Both the position numbers and the translations under genes were made by a program. The notes under the pieces are model-generated. The model ran no database searches. It was given only the letters and a program-made list of their open reading frames with translations, and had not been told where the DNA came from. DNA of 64,000 nucleotides from Paracoccaceae bacterium. GTDB lineage: Bacteria; Pseudomonadota; Alphaproteobacteria; Rhodobacterales; Rhodobacteraceae. Location of the stretch: assembly GCA_030066855.1 (NCBI GenBank), contig JASJAU010000002.1:1-64000 (forward strand), in the 5' to 3' direction. The number at the start of each line of letters is the position of its first letter. Position 1 is the first letter of the stretch. Below, piece by piece: positions 26,377 to 35,008 of the stretch.

Positions 26377-26403
26377 CGGGCGGTCCCGCATGTAGGACGC
26401 CCG
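26377..26403 (+). terminator. Possible terminator after the MFS gene
   Basis: CGGGCGGTCC (26377-26386) pairs with GGACGCCCG (26395-26403) with one bulged G and an 8-base loop, 12 bases after the stop. No T-run follows, so it could instead be a leader structure for miaB. Confidence 0.4.
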
Positions 26404-26424
26404 CTGATCATGAAGGAACGGCCC

Positions 26425-27732
26425 ATGTCCGCGCCGAAGAAGCTCTTTATCAAGACCTACGGCTGCCAGATGAACGTCTACGACAGCGAGCGGATGGCCG
26501 AAGCGCTGGGCGGCGAGGGCTATGTTCAGACGGACACGGCGGATGACGCCGACATGATCCTTCTGAACACCTGCCACATCCGCGAGAAGGCGGCGGAGAA
26601 GGTCTATTCCGAACTTGGCCGGTTCAAGCCGCTCAAGGCCGAGAACCCGGACCTGAAAATCGGCGTCGCCGGCTGCGTGGCGCAGGCCGAGGGCGCCGAG
26701 ATCATCGCGCGGCAGCCGATGGTCGATCTGGTCGTCGGGCCTCAAAGCTATCACCGCCTGCCGGAGTTGGAACGGAAGGCGCGGGAGGGAGAGAAGGCGC
26801 TCGACACCGACTTCCCCGAAGAGGACAAGTTCGACCATCTGAAAACCCGCCCCCAGGCGCGGCGTGGCCCGACGGCGTTTCTGACCGTTCAGGAAGGCTG
26901 CGACAAGTTCTGCGCCTTCTGTGTCGTGCCCTATACACGCGGGGCCGAGGTGAGCCGTCCAGCAGAAGGTGTGATGACGGAGGCCCGTGACCTGGTGGAG
27001 CGCGGGGTACGGGAGATCACTCTTCTCGGCCAGAATGTGAACGCCTACCACGGGCATGACGGCGGGCTGGCGGGGTTGATCTGGGATCTCGCCGAGATCG
27101 ACGGGCTGGAGCGCATCCGCTTCACCACCTCGCACCCGAACGACATGGATGAGGCACTGATCGCGGCGCATGGCGAATGTGAGAAGCTGATGCCGTATCT
27201 CCACCTGCCGGTTCAGGCCGGCTCGGATAAGGTGCTGAAGGCGATGAACCGCAAGCACACGGCGGAGGGCTATCTCCGCTTGATCGAGCGCATACGCGCC
27301 GCCCGCCCTGACCTCCTTCTCTCGGGCGACTTTATCGTCGGGTTTCCGGGCGAGACCGAGGCCGATTTCCAGGCGACGCTCGATCTGGTGGAGGAGGTCG
27401 GCTACGGCCAGGCCTACAGCTTCAAGTACTCGACCCGTCCTGGCACCCCGGCCGCCGAACGCGCGCAGGTGGGCGAAGCCGAGAAGAACGATCGGCTACA
27501 GCGGCTTCAAGCCCTCCTCAACGACCAGCAGCGCGCGGCACAGGACGCGATGGTCGGACGCGAGGTGAAGGTGCTTTTCGAGAAGCCGGGTCGTCAGAGC
27601 GGACAGATGGTGGGCAAGTCCGAGTACCTGCATGCTGTGCACGTGACTTCGGACAAAGTGGAGCGGGGCGACCTGCGCCCCGTCCGGATCGTTCAGTCCA
27701 ACAGCAATTCGCTAGCGGGCGACGTGCTCTAG
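26425..27732 (+). CDS. miaB: tRNA-2-methylthio-N6-dimethylallyladenosine synthase
   Basis: A 435-residue radical-SAM methylthiotransferase that modifies A37 of tRNAs reading UNN codons. The N-terminal UPF0004 domain has its three cluster Cys in [25 protein letters not shown] and [10 protein letters not shown]. The radical-SAM motif CxxxCxxC is in [19 protein letters not shown]-terminal TRAM domain follows ([23 protein letters not shown]). I prefer the ATG at 26425 with AAGGAACGG upstream over the ATG at 26410, which has no ribosome-binding site. Confidence 0.96.
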   Translation: MSAPKKLFIKTYGCQMNVYDSERMAEALGGEGYVQTDTADDADMILLNTCHIREKAAEKVYSELGRFKPLKAENPDLKIGVAGCVAQAEGAEIIARQPMVDLVVGPQSYHRLPELERKAREGEKALDTDFPEEDKFDHLKTRPQARRGPTAFLTVQEGCDKFCAFCVVPYTRGAEVSRPAEGVMTEARDLVERGVREITLLGQNVNAYHGHDGGLAGLIWDLAEIDGLERIRFTTSHPNDMDEALIAAHGECEKLMPYLHLPVQAGSDKVLKAMNRKHTAEGYLRLIERIRAARPDLLLSGDFIVGFPGETEADFQATLDLVEEVGYGQAYSFKYSTRPGTPAAERAQVGEAEKNDRLQRLQALLNDQQRAAQDAMVGREVKVLFEKPGRQSGQMVGKSEYLHAVHVTSDKVERGDLRPVRIVQSNSNSLAGDVL

Positions 27733-27740
27733 CGCTGCGA

Positions 27741-28178
27741 TCAGACCGCCTCGGCCAGCGCGGTCAGGATCGCGCCCCAGCCCTTTTCGTGATTGTCCCG
27801 GCTCTCCTCGTCCGGAAAGCGCACGTGGGTCAGCCGCACATTGGTTCCGCCGTCCGCCTCCTCAAAGTCGATTGTGACGGTAGAGCCGTCGATTGACGAG
27901 ATCGGCGACTCCCAGGTGAAGGCCAGCCGGTTCGGCCGGTCGATGGTCTTGTAAGTGCCGGCATGCGGCATGTCCTCATCTCCCGCCCGCATCACCACCA
28001 GAAACCGCCCGCCGACGGTCGCGTCGGATTTGGCCTCCGGGACGGTCATATCCGGGCCGGGCGTCATGAACTTCGCCAGCATCTCGGGGTTCAGCCAGGC
28101 GTCGAACAACGCCTCGCGCGAGGCGGCGATCACACGGGAGGTTTCCAGTTTCAGTTCGGTGGCCATGTCAGTCATCAT
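27741..28178 (-). CDS. SRPBCC/AHSA1-family protein
   Basis: A 145-residue cytoplasmic protein of the START-like AHSA1 group. Family blocks are VIAASREALFDAWLNPEMLAKFMTP, VGGRFLVVMRAG, GTYKTIDRPNRLAFTWES and a C-terminal NHEKGWGAILTALAE. The ATG at 28178 has GAAGGAGACGA upstream and overlaps the stop of the ArsR gene, an arrangement commonly seen for this pair. It may bind a hydrophobic ligand; the function is unknown. Confidence 0.9.
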   Translation of the reverse strand: MMTDMATELKLETSRVIAASREALFDAWLNPEMLAKFMTPGPDMTVPEAKSDATVGGRFLVVMRAGDEDMPHAGTYKTIDRPNRLAFTWESPISSIDGSTVTIDFEEADGGTNVRLTHVRFPDEESRDNHEKGWGAILTALAEAV

Positions 28179-28509
28179 TCGTCTCCTTCATCAAGGTGTC
28201 GAGTTGCTCGAGTCGCAGCGCCCAGATCGACCGAAGCTTCGCGAACCAGCGGTCGATGAGGGCGAGGCGCTCGGTTTGAAGCTCGATCAGGTGCTCACGC
28301 CATTCTGTCCTCCGGCTGACGAGACGGGCCTGTTCCAGCACCTTGATGTGTTTCGAAACCGAATTGAGGCTCGTGTCGAAATGCCGGGCGAGGTCGGTTA
28401 CGCGGGTGGGCCCGTGCTGGGCCAGAAGCGTCAGGATTGACCGGCGCGTCGGATCGGCCGCGGCCTTGAGGATCGCCGTTAGATCGAAATCGGTATCTCG
28501 TTCAACCAT
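28168..28509 (-). CDS. ArsR-family transcriptional regulator
   Basis: A 113-residue winged-helix protein: ILKAAADPTRRSILTLLAQ, then the recognition region VTDLARHFDTSLNSVSKHIKVLEQARLVSRR. It lacks the CVC metal-binding motif of ArsR/SmtB metal sensors, so it probably does not sense metals. Members paired with an AHSA1 gene form a common two-gene unit. It most likely regulates itself and the downstream SRPBCC gene. Confidence 0.92.
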   Translation of the reverse strand: MVERDTDFDLTAILKAAADPTRRSILTLLAQHGPTRVTDLARHFDTSLNSVSKHIKVLEQARLVSRRTEWREHLIELQTERLALIDRWFAKLRSIWALRLEQLDTLMKETNDD

Positions 28510-28689
28510 AAAGGTGAATTACACACGTTTCTCTACTCAGTCAACCCGCTGGATGAATGAGGGAACGCGAACACGCCTTCGCAACATATCGTGACGCTCC
28601 CATGACAATTGACGAGATGTGCTTGCGCGAGGCGGAAAGCCCTGTCAGCATGATGGTGAAAGTGAAACGAATCCACGGAGTTCTTCTTT

Positions 28690-29703
28690 TTGGCCATCCG
28701 CGCGCTGACCCAGCCGACCCCGCCTGAAGACGCCACCGAGACGCTTCTCGAATTTCCCGACAACCGCCTTCTGATCGACCTCTGCGGCGAGTTCGACCGC
28801 AACCTGGCGCAGATCGAGCACGCGCTGGACGTGCATATCCTCCGGCGCGGCAACCAGCTTGCCGTGATGGGGGCGGGCGACGCCCGTCAGCGCGCCGCCG
28901 AGGTTCTCGAAGGGCTCTACCAAAAACTCGAGGCAGGGCGCGGCATTGATCCGGGCGACATAGACGGCGAGATCCGCATGGCTCCGCCCGAGGCCGAGGG
29001 CGGCGGTCGACCCGGCGATCAGATGGAGCTGTTCCAGGGCGGTCGGGTTGAGATCAAGACCCGCAAGAAGCTGGTCGAGCCGCGCACCGACGCGCAGAAG
29101 GCCTATGTCAAAGCGCTATACGCCAATGAACTCGCCTTCGGGATTGGCCCGGCGGGAACGGGAAAGACCTATCTCGCCGTGGCGGTCGGTGTGAACATGT
29201 TCATCTCCGGCCATGTGGACCGCATCATCCTCTCGCGTCCTGCTGTCGAGGCGGGCGAGCGGCTCGGATTCCTGCCGGGCGACATGAAGGACAAGGTCGA
29301 TCCCTACATGCAGCCGCTTTATGACGCGCTGAACGATTTCCTTCCCGGCAAGCAGGTCGCCAAGCTGATCGAGGAGAAGCGCATCGAGATCGCGCCGCTC
29401 GCCTTCATGCGGGGCCGCACTCTGTCGAACGCATTTGTCGTGCTGGACGAGGCGCAGAACGCGACGTCGATGCAGATGAAGATGTTCTTGACTCGACTGG
29501 GCGAGGGCAGCCGTATGGTCGTTACCGGCGATCGCAGCCAGGTGGATCTGCCGCGCGGCGTCACCTCGGGCCTTCGCGACGCGGAGCGCATTCTCGGGGA
29601 TGTAAGCAACATCGCGTTCAACTACTTCACGGCGAAGGACGTGGTGCGGCACCCGCTGGTGGCGGCGATCATTGAGGCCTACGACGCCGACACGCCAGCC
29701 TGA
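28690..29703 (+). CDS. phoH: PhoH-like ATPase (YbeZ type)
   Basis: A 337-residue cytoplasmic P-loop protein. The N-terminal part (NRLLIDLCGEFDRNLAQIEH) is KH-like. The ATPase domain has Walker A GPAGTGKTYLAVA near residue 153, GFLPGDMKDKVDPYMQPLYD, Walker B FVVLDEAQNAT near 255 and TGDRSQVDLPRG. No in-frame ATG is available; the start is TTG at 28690, about 10 bases after GGAG. YbeZ works with YbeY in ribosome RNA maturation in other bacteria, and ybeY usually follows directly. Here it is followed by a small peptide gene and a TetR regulator. Confidence 0.93.
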   Translation: MAIRALTQPTPPEDATETLLEFPDNRLLIDLCGEFDRNLAQIEHALDVHILRRGNQLAVMGAGDARQRAAEVLEGLYQKLEAGRGIDPGDIDGEIRMAPPEAEGGGRPGDQMELFQGGRVEIKTRKKLVEPRTDAQKAYVKALYANELAFGIGPAGTGKTYLAVAVGVNMFISGHVDRIILSRPAVEAGERLGFLPGDMKDKVDPYMQPLYDALNDFLPGKQVAKLIEEKRIEIAPLAFMRGRTLSNAFVVLDEAQNATSMQMKMFLTRLGEGSRMVVTGDRSQVDLPRGVTSGLRDAERILGDVSNIAFNYFTAKDVVRHPLVAAIIEAYDADTPA

Positions 29704-29714
29704 GCGCGCGATAC

Positions 29715-29730
29715 TGAACTCTCCGGTTCA
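29715..29730. promoter_or_regulatory. Inverted repeat TGAAC-N6-GTTCA (site 1)
   Basis: A perfect 5+5 inverted repeat with 6-base spacing, 12 bases after the phoH stop. It has the same arm sequence as sites 2 and 3, which lie before the small peptide gene and the TetR gene, so it is probably a TetR-family operator. Confidence 0.5.
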
Positions 29731-29766
29731 CTTTTCTCTTGCCGGCGCCGCTCGCGCGTGAGAAAA

Positions 29767-29784
29767 CTGAACGAAACAGTTCAG
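29767..29784. promoter_or_regulatory. Inverted repeat CTGAAC-N6-GTTCAG (site 2)
   Basis: A perfect 6+6 inverted repeat just upstream of the ribosome-binding site of the 38-residue ORF. This is a typical repressor position. Confidence 0.55.
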
Positions 29785-29799
29785 AATCGGAGATCCGCC

Positions 29800-29916
29800 A
29801 TGGCGCGCGCCGTCCTTCTTACTGTCCTGATCGGCCTCGTCCATCTCCCGGCTTTCGCCGGCGCAGGCGTCTATGACCTTCCCGCGCCGTTCTGCGATAG
29901 ATCCTCAGTCGGATGA
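29800..29916 (+). CDS. Small exported peptide of unknown function (38 residues)
   Basis: The ATG at 29800 has GGAG 8 bases upstream. The encoded 38 residues are mostly a signal peptide (ARAVLLTVLIGLVHLPAFAG) followed by a tail of about 17 residues with one Cys (DLPAPFCDRSS). It is flanked on both sides by TGAAC/GTTCA repeats and precedes the TetR gene in the same direction. It may be a real secreted micropeptide, or the start of a decayed gene, since the mature part is very short. Confidence 0.5.
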   Translation: MARAVLLTVLIGLVHLPAFAGAGVYDLPAPFCDRSSVG

Positions 29917-29934
29917 TCTGCCATGCCGACTGGT

Positions 29935-29958
29935 CGGTTCAGCTTGAAAACTGAACCG
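29935..29958. promoter_or_regulatory. Inverted repeat CGGTTCAG-N8-CTGAACCG (site 3)
   Basis: A perfect 8+8 inverted repeat ending 37 bases before the TetR start. The same half-site CTGAAC also pairs with the following GTTAG around CG. It probably serves tetR autoregulation. Confidence 0.55.
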
Positions 29959-29995
29959 GTTAGTTTATATCTCAGAACGCGGATGTGAGGCTGAG

Positions 29996-30625
29996 ATGAA
30001 CGCGCCCCAGCAAGTTCTCAAACACGGCAGGAAATGGGATCAGGTGCTCGATGGTGCCAGGACCGTTTTCATGCGCGACGGGTTCGAGGGCGCGAGCGTC
30101 GATGACATCGTACGCGAGGCGGGCGTTTCGAAAGCCACGCTTTACAGCTACTTCGCGGACAAGAGGCTTCTGTTTCTTGAGGTTGCGAAGATGGAATGTC
30201 AGGCGCAATCCCACGCGGCGGCTTCCCGCATCGAAGCCTCGGGCGACGTGCGCGAAGTGCTGAAAGACGCCGCCGGCCGGATGGTCCGGTTCTTCACTTC
30301 GGACGTCGGCATGCAGGTCTACCGGATCGTCGTCGGCGAGAGCCAGCGCTTTCCCGAGATCGGGCGGGAGTTCTACAACTCCGGCCCGGCCATGGTACGC
30401 GAGATCCTCACGAAGTTCCTGCAGAAGGCCGTTGACGCCGGAAAGCTCGAGATCGAGGATGTCGAGTTGGCGGCCGATCAGTTCCCTGAGCTCTGCAAGG
30501 CCGGAATTCATCTGCAGCTGGTGCTTGGCCTCCGAGACTCTTTCACCGATGAGGAGATCGACCGAGTGATCGATGGCGCGGTCGATGTGTTCCTGGCCAA
30601 GTACGGCGTTGACGAACGGCGCTGA
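29996..30625 (+). CDS. TetR/AcrR-family regulator
   Basis: A 209-residue repressor-type protein. The N-terminal helix-turn-helix reads ARTVFMRDGFEGASVDDIVREAGVSKATLYSYFADKRLLFLEV, an exact match to the TetR pattern. The C-terminal ligand domain has a GESQRFPEIGREFYNSG segment of the AcrR_7-like type. It most likely binds the TGAAC/GTTCA repeats at 29715-29958 and controls itself and the small peptide gene. It is convergent with clpP, with only three bases between stops. Confidence 0.9.
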   Translation: MNAPQQVLKHGRKWDQVLDGARTVFMRDGFEGASVDDIVREAGVSKATLYSYFADKRLLFLEVAKMECQAQSHAAASRIEASGDVREVLKDAAGRMVRFFTSDVGMQVYRIVVGESQRFPEIGREFYNSGPAMVREILTKFLQKAVDAGKLEIEDVELAADQFPELCKAGIHLQLVLGLRDSFTDEEIDRVIDGAVDVFLAKYGVDERR

Positions 30626-30628
30626 GGA

Positions 30629-31216
30629 TTACTTCGGCAGGTCGTCGACCGTGTGGATAACCTGACCCAGAAGCCCGTAATCGATCGCGTCATGAGTCCC
30701 CAGCCAAAAGTCCCGCTCGGTGTCCTTGGCAATCTTCTCCGCCTTCTGACCGGTCGCTTCGGCGAAAAGCTTGTGGAACCGCTCGCGCATGATGCGGATC
30801 TGCTCGGCCTGAATCCACATGTCCGAGGCCGATCCGCCGATCCCGCCCCTGGGCTCGTGCAGGAGGAACCGGGTGTTTGGCAGGCAGAAGCGGTTCTGCT
30901 TTTGCGCGGCGACGAAGATCAGCGCGCCCGCGCTCGCCACCCAGCCCGACCCAATCGTCCGGACCGTCGGACGAATGAACTTGATCATGTCATGCACCAT
31001 GTCGCCGGACTCCACGTGGCCGCCGGGGGAGGAGATGAACAGGTTGATCGGATCCTCGCTGTCTTCCGCCAGCGCGATGAGCTGAGTGGTGATCTTCTCG
31101 GCCAGCTTGTCGTTGATCTCGCCGGTGATGATCACGTTGCGGGACTTGAAGAACAGCTCGCCCGCTTTGCCGCCCATCTCTTTCTTGTCGTCGTCTTTCT
31201 TCTTGTCGTCTGCCAT
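30629..31216 (-). CDS. clpP: ATP-dependent Clp protease proteolytic subunit (divergent ClpP)
   Basis: A 195-residue serine peptidase. I start it at the ATG at 31216; the frame continues upstream without a better site. The catalytic triad is intact: Ser95 in GWVASAGALIF, His120 in LLHEPRGG and Asp169 in KDTERDFW. ISSPGGHVESGDMVHDMIKFI is the substrate-strand block. The Lys/Asp-rich N-terminus (MADDKKKDDDKKEMGG) and HEPRGG instead of HQPxGG set it apart from the main ClpP, so it is probably a second paralogue of the alphaproteobacterial type rather than the clpX-linked one. No Clp ATPase gene is adjacent. Confidence 0.88.
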   Translation of the reverse strand: MADDKKKDDDKKEMGGKAGELFFKSRNVIITGEINDKLAEKITTQLIALAEDSEDPINLFISSPGGHVESGDMVHDMIKFIRPTVRTIGSGWVASAGALIFVAAQKQNRFCLPNTRFLLHEPRGGIGGSASDMWIQAEQIRIMRERFHKLFAEATGQKAEKIAKDTERDFWLGTHDAIDYGLLGQVIHTVDDLPK

Positions 31217-31378
31217 CTGGCGGCTCCCGCTCGATCCTTCGGTTGAGGCGAATGTGTTGCCTCGCCCCCGGAATGGCAAGGGGACGAGTGGAAGGAATCC
31301 AAGGCAACTCCCCTCCTGTTGGCGGAAATTTTCTAGTGGAGCCGCAAAGCGGTGAGGGCGAAGCCCCCCACCAGCCTG

Positions 31379-32506
31379 TCAGTAAACCACGACGCTCCGG
31401 ATCGACTTGCCCGCATGCATCAGGTCGAAGCCCTCGTTGATATCATCGAGCGCCAGCGTGTGGGTGATCATTGGATCGATTTCGATCTTACCGTCCATGT
31501 ACCAGTCCACGATCTGCGGCACGTCGGTACGGCCGCGGGCGCCGCCGAAGGCCGTCCCCTTCCAGACCCGACCCGTCACCAGCTGGAACGGCCGGGTGGA
31601 GATCTCAGCCCCCGCGGGCGCCACGCCAATGATCACAGACTGGCCCCATCCCCGGTGGGTGCATTCCAGCGCGGCGCGCATCACTTGCACGTTCCCGGTC
31701 GCGTCGAACGAATAATCCGCGCCGCCGATCTGATCGAAGGGGGTTTTCGTCATGTTGACGATCTCGGCCGTTACGTCATCGACCTCGTTCGGGTTGAGGT
31801 AGTGGGTCATCCCGAAATGCTCGGCCATCGCCTTTTTGTCCGGGTTGATGTCAACGCCGATGATCATGTCGGCGCCCGCGAGCCTGAGCCCCTGGATCAC
31901 GTTCAGCCCGATCCCGCCAAGCCCGAAGACCGCCGCCTTTGCGCCGATCTCGACCTTCGCTGTGTTGATCACCGCGCCGATCCCCGTGGTCACGCCGCAG
32001 CCGATGTAGCAGATCTTGTCGAAGGGAGCGTCCTCGCGCACTTTTGCCACTGCGATCTCGGGCAGGACCGTGTGGTTCGAGAAGGTCGAGCAGCCCATGT
32101 AATGCAGGATCGGATCACCATCGAGCGTCGAGAAGCGCGATGTCCCGTCCGGCATTACGCCCTGCCCCTGCGTCGCCCGGATCGAGGTGCAGAGGTTCGT
32201 CTTCTGCGACAGGCAGGACGGGCAGACCCGGCACTCGGGCGTGTAAAGCGGGATCACGTGATCGCCGGGTTTCACGGTTGTCACGCCTTCGCCGACTTCC
32301 ATCACCACGCCAGCGCCCTCGTGACCCAGGATCGCCGGGAACAGCCCTTCGGGATCCGCGCCCGAGAGGGTGAACTCGTCGGTGTGGCAGATGCCGGTCG
32401 CCTTGATCTCGACCAGAACCTCACCCGCCTTCGGTTCGTCGAGGTTCACATCCATGATTTCAAGCGGTTTTCCGGCTTCGGTTGCAACGGCGGCGCGGGT
32501 TTGCAT
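31379..32506 (-). CDS. frmA: S-(hydroxymethyl)glutathione dehydrogenase / class III alcohol dehydrogenase
   Basis: A 375-residue zinc-dependent enzyme that oxidises the formaldehyde-glutathione adduct to S-formylglutathione with NAD. I start it at the ATG at 32506 with CAGGGAGAG upstream. The catalytic zinc site is [16 protein letters not shown] and [12 protein letters not shown]; the structural zinc Cys are in [16 protein letters not shown]. The NAD motif is [16 protein letters not shown]. The length is normal. It would be the central enzyme of glutathione-linked formaldehyde detoxification. The S-formylglutathione hydrolase gene is not next to it. Confidence 0.95.
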   Translation of the reverse strand: MQTRAAVATEAGKPLEIMDVNLDEPKAGEVLVEIKATGICHTDEFTLSGADPEGLFPAILGHEGAGVVMEVGEGVTTVKPGDHVIPLYTPECRVCPSCLSQKTNLCTSIRATQGQGVMPDGTSRFSTLDGDPILHYMGCSTFSNHTVLPEIAVAKVREDAPFDKICYIGCGVTTGIGAVINTAKVEIGAKAAVFGLGGIGLNVIQGLRLAGADMIIGVDINPDKKAMAEHFGMTHYLNPNEVDDVTAEIVNMTKTPFDQIGGADYSFDATGNVQVMRAALECTHRGWGQSVIIGVAPAGAEISTRPFQLVTGRVWKGTAFGGARGRTDVPQIVDWYMDGKIEIDPMITHTLALDDINEGFDLMHAGKSIRSVVVY

Positions 32507-32635
32507 GGCACTCTCCCTGGAAATGTTTTCAGGAACCTTCATTGAAACCCGGATTCGGTGCAAGAAGAGATCCGCCGTTGCGCGGACGCCGTTTTGACGG
32601 TTTCATCGGCTTCTGTCGTGAAGGAGTGCTGACCG

Positions 32636-32977
32636 ATGAGACTTGCCGCCCTCTCCCTGCTCGCCATTCTCCTGGCCGCCTGCGCGGCGGAGGAGCCGGC
32701 CGCTCTCGACCCGCCGGTTGCGGACGACTTGATGGCGGAGGCGCCGGCGGACGAAGAAGCCGGCGCGAATGACGAAGCCGAAAGCATTCCGATCCCCGAG
32801 CAATGCGACGCCGAGGACTACCGTCCGCTGATCGGCACCCCCGCCGCGACGTTTCCACAGAACGAATTCTTCCGCGCCTATGGCGAGACCGACATCATTA
32901 CGCAGGAGTACCTGCCGAGGCGGACGAATGTCGTCTATGGCTCCGATGGCATCATCAAAGACGTCTTCTGTGGCTAG
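32636..32977 (+). CDS. I78-family peptidase inhibitor-like lipoprotein
   Basis: A 113-residue protein with a lipoprotein signal (LAALSLLAILLAAC, lipobox LAAC at residue 16). An acidic, Ala-rich linker leads to a C-terminal domain, QCDAEDYRPLIGTPAAT, then RAYGETDIITQEYLPRRTNV and YGSDGIIKDVFCG. This matches the potato-inhibitor-like I78 pattern: C..Dxxx..L.G at the front and the R-N-V..D..G.I..v.CG end. It may protect the envelope from proteases. Its stop lies inside the start of the hydrolase gene. Confidence 0.85.
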   Translation: MRLAALSLLAILLAACAAEEPAALDPPVADDLMAEAPADEEAGANDEAESIPIPEQCDAEDYRPLIGTPAATFPQNEFFRAYGETDIITQEYLPRRTNVVYGSDGIIKDVFCG

Positions 32978-33770
32978 CCCGGCGGGGCCCGCGCCGGATT
33001 ATCTGGAGGCGGGGGCCGGAGAGCGGGTGATCCTGATCCACTCCAGCGTGGCGGGCGCCCGGCAGTGGCGGAGCTTGATGGACCGCCTTGCCCCGCGCTT
33101 TCACGCAATCGCGATCAACCTCTACGGCTACGGCGGGACCGAGCCGTGGAAAATGGCGCGAAAGCAGACTCTTTCCGATCAGGTCGATCTGGTCGCGGCA
33201 ATGATGCCCGATGACGGAAGCAAGGTCTCGATTGTCGGGCACTCCTTTGGCGGCGCGGTCGCAATGAAGGCGGCGGCGCGCTTCAGCGGTAGAATTCGAC
33301 GCCTGGTGCTGATCGAGCCGAACCCGTTCCACCTGATCGTCCAGCGCGGGCGGGCGGAGGCGCTCGGCGAGGCGCTGCTGTTGCGCGAAGCGATCAAGAC
33401 GCACGGCGGCAGCGGCGATTGGCGGCGGGCGGCGGAGGTTTTCGCGAACTACTGGACCGGCGCGGGCAGTTGGGATGCAATGCCCGAAGATCGCCGTTCG
33501 AAGTTCGCGGAGGCGTTGAAGCCCAACTTCCACGAATGGGACGCGGTGATGAGCGAAGAGACGCCGCTCGCCGATTGGGCGAGGGCCCTGCCGCGCGATA
33601 CCAGCGTGATATCCGCCGACGACACGGTGGCCTCCATCCTCGCCATCGTTTCGCTTCTGCAGGAAGCCGCCCCGCATTGGACCTTTCACAGGATCGGCGC
33701 GGGCGGGCATATGGCGGCGCTCACGATGGCGGGCGAGATCAACCCGATCGTTGAGAAGGCGCTCGGCTGA
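32970..33770 (+). CDS. Alpha/beta hydrolase
   Basis: A 266-residue hydrolase. I place the start at GTG 32970, which overlaps the upstream stop; in-frame ATGs at 32937 and 32946 are alternatives. The oxyanion region is VILIHSSVAGARQWRSLMDRL, the nucleophile elbow IVGHSFGGAVAMKAA with Ser near 95, and the catalytic His lies in GAGGHMAALTMAGEINPI near the C-terminus; SADDTVAS probably carries the Asp. It is a soluble cytoplasmic esterase or lipase-type enzyme of unknown substrate. Confidence 0.88.
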   Translation: MASPAGPAPDYLEAGAGERVILIHSSVAGARQWRSLMDRLAPRFHAIAINLYGYGGTEPWKMARKQTLSDQVDLVAAMMPDDGSKVSIVGHSFGGAVAMKAAARFSGRIRRLVLIEPNPFHLIVQRGRAEALGEALLLREAIKTHGGSGDWRRAAEVFANYWTGAGSWDAMPEDRRSKFAEALKPNFHEWDAVMSEETPLADWARALPRDTSVISADDTVASILAIVSLLQEAAPHWTFHRIGAGGHMAALTMAGEINPIVEKALG

Positions 33771-33965
33771 AACTGCGATGGCGCCTGACCGCCAATGCCC
33801 CTGAGCGCAGTTAGATGACGGCTCTAAGCCCAGAGAGGACGACAAAGTGCCAGGCGGTGTAGATTCTTTTGGTTTGTCTTTCGTTCCCCTCCAGTGCCAG
33901 CATCCACGAAACCAGTGAGGTTCCTAGGGCTAGATTGCGATCCAGATAGCAAAGAAGGTTCGACA

Positions 33966-34835
33966 GTGAAGAGTGGCAAACTAGAAGTCGATGAGCTCAA
34001 GTTGATTGAGTGGGCATCGGATTGGACCGGCGGACCCAGACGAATGGCGGCGCATGATTCTTGGTTGGCCGAGGCCGTAGCTGTATTGGTGGAAGTCTGT
34101 GATTTCACGGCACCGGGCTGGCGCGGAGTTACGAATTTCGGGCACGAGCGCCGAGCGTTTACCAAAGCGCTCGACCCCGATGACAATACTGACTACGACC
34201 TTGTCGTCCGCTGGGAACGCAGAAACGGAAATCTCGTGCTGGACGTTGATGCGCATCCTGAACACGAGCTGGTGATCTCGAAACACGTCGAAGAGATAAA
34301 TTCGCTCCCGGACACTCAGCCGGACTCAAGCAAACGCAGCATCGATCCCAAACTGCGGCGGATGTTCGGCGGACGCCTTGTCCCATTTGAACTGGCCGAA
34401 GAGCTTGGCCGCTGGAACGAAGGCAAAGGCATAACGATTCAGGAGTGGACGGATGCGGAGGGGAACTTTGACCTGTTTTTCGGCTACAGCACCATCCTCT
34501 GGCCAAGGTTCGAACTCGTGAACGACTGCATCCTGACCGAAGGTTGGACCGAAAAGAAGTTGAACGCGCTCATCTCAGGATCGTACCTCGCTGATTCTCG
34601 CACCATCGAGCGCGAACTGAACCAGCGGAACATCCTTTACTTCCATCAGATGCAAACAGAGAGGGCGACAATAGAGCACATGCTCCATCTGGGTGAGACT
34701 TTGAAGGAGACGTATACGGCTAAGCTCAATTTGGACTTTCCGGACCGCCCTTGTACGGTGGAGTTCTTTGTGCCTGACAGATCTCTCTGTGCTCGAGCAT
34801 TATGTCGTCACATTTTGGCAGAAAGAACGGGATGA
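33966..34835 (+). CDS. Hypothetical protein in a lower-GC patch
   Basis: A 289-residue soluble protein I do not recognise. I prefer GTG 33966 with AAGAAGG upstream; an ATG at 33894 in the same frame is the alternative. There is no signal peptide or membrane segment. Features: a Trp-rich N-terminal part (LIEWASDWTGGPRRM), an aspartate-rich segment (TKALDPDDNTDYDLVVRWER) and a C-terminal half with IQEWTDAEGNFDLFFGYSTI. Base composition is visibly less GC-rich than in the flanks, and the gene stands alone between unrelated operons, which suggests acquisition by transfer. Confidence 0.75.
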   Translation: MKSGKLEVDELKLIEWASDWTGGPRRMAAHDSWLAEAVAVLVEVCDFTAPGWRGVTNFGHERRAFTKALDPDDNTDYDLVVRWERRNGNLVLDVDAHPEHELVISKHVEEINSLPDTQPDSSKRSIDPKLRRMFGGRLVPFELAEELGRWNEGKGITIQEWTDAEGNFDLFFGYSTILWPRFELVNDCILTEGWTEKKLNALISGSYLADSRTIERELNQRNILYFHQMQTERATIEHMLHLGETLKETYTAKLNLDFPDRPCTVEFFVPDRSLCARALCRHILAERTG

Positions 34836-34968
34836 ATAAGGCCTGAGCTGAACGGCTGCACTGTCCGCAAAGGAGCCACTCCGGCTAGCGCCTCAACCGG
34901 CAGCTCGCGCGCGACATGTCGGAAACTCATGCAACCCTGGCGTCAGGCGTAGGGCGTCCGTTCAGGCC

Positions 34969-34998
34969 GCGGACCCCGCCGGGTAAGGCGGGGTCTGC
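34969..34998 (-). terminator. Stem-loop after the EF-G-like gene
   Basis: GCGGACCCCGCC (34969-34980) and GGCGGGGTCTGC (34987-34998) pair over 12 bp with one wobble and a 6-base loop, 10 bases beyond the stop of the minus-strand EF-G-like gene. There is no T-run. Confidence 0.6.
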
Positions 34999-35008
34999 CT
35001 GCGTTCCG

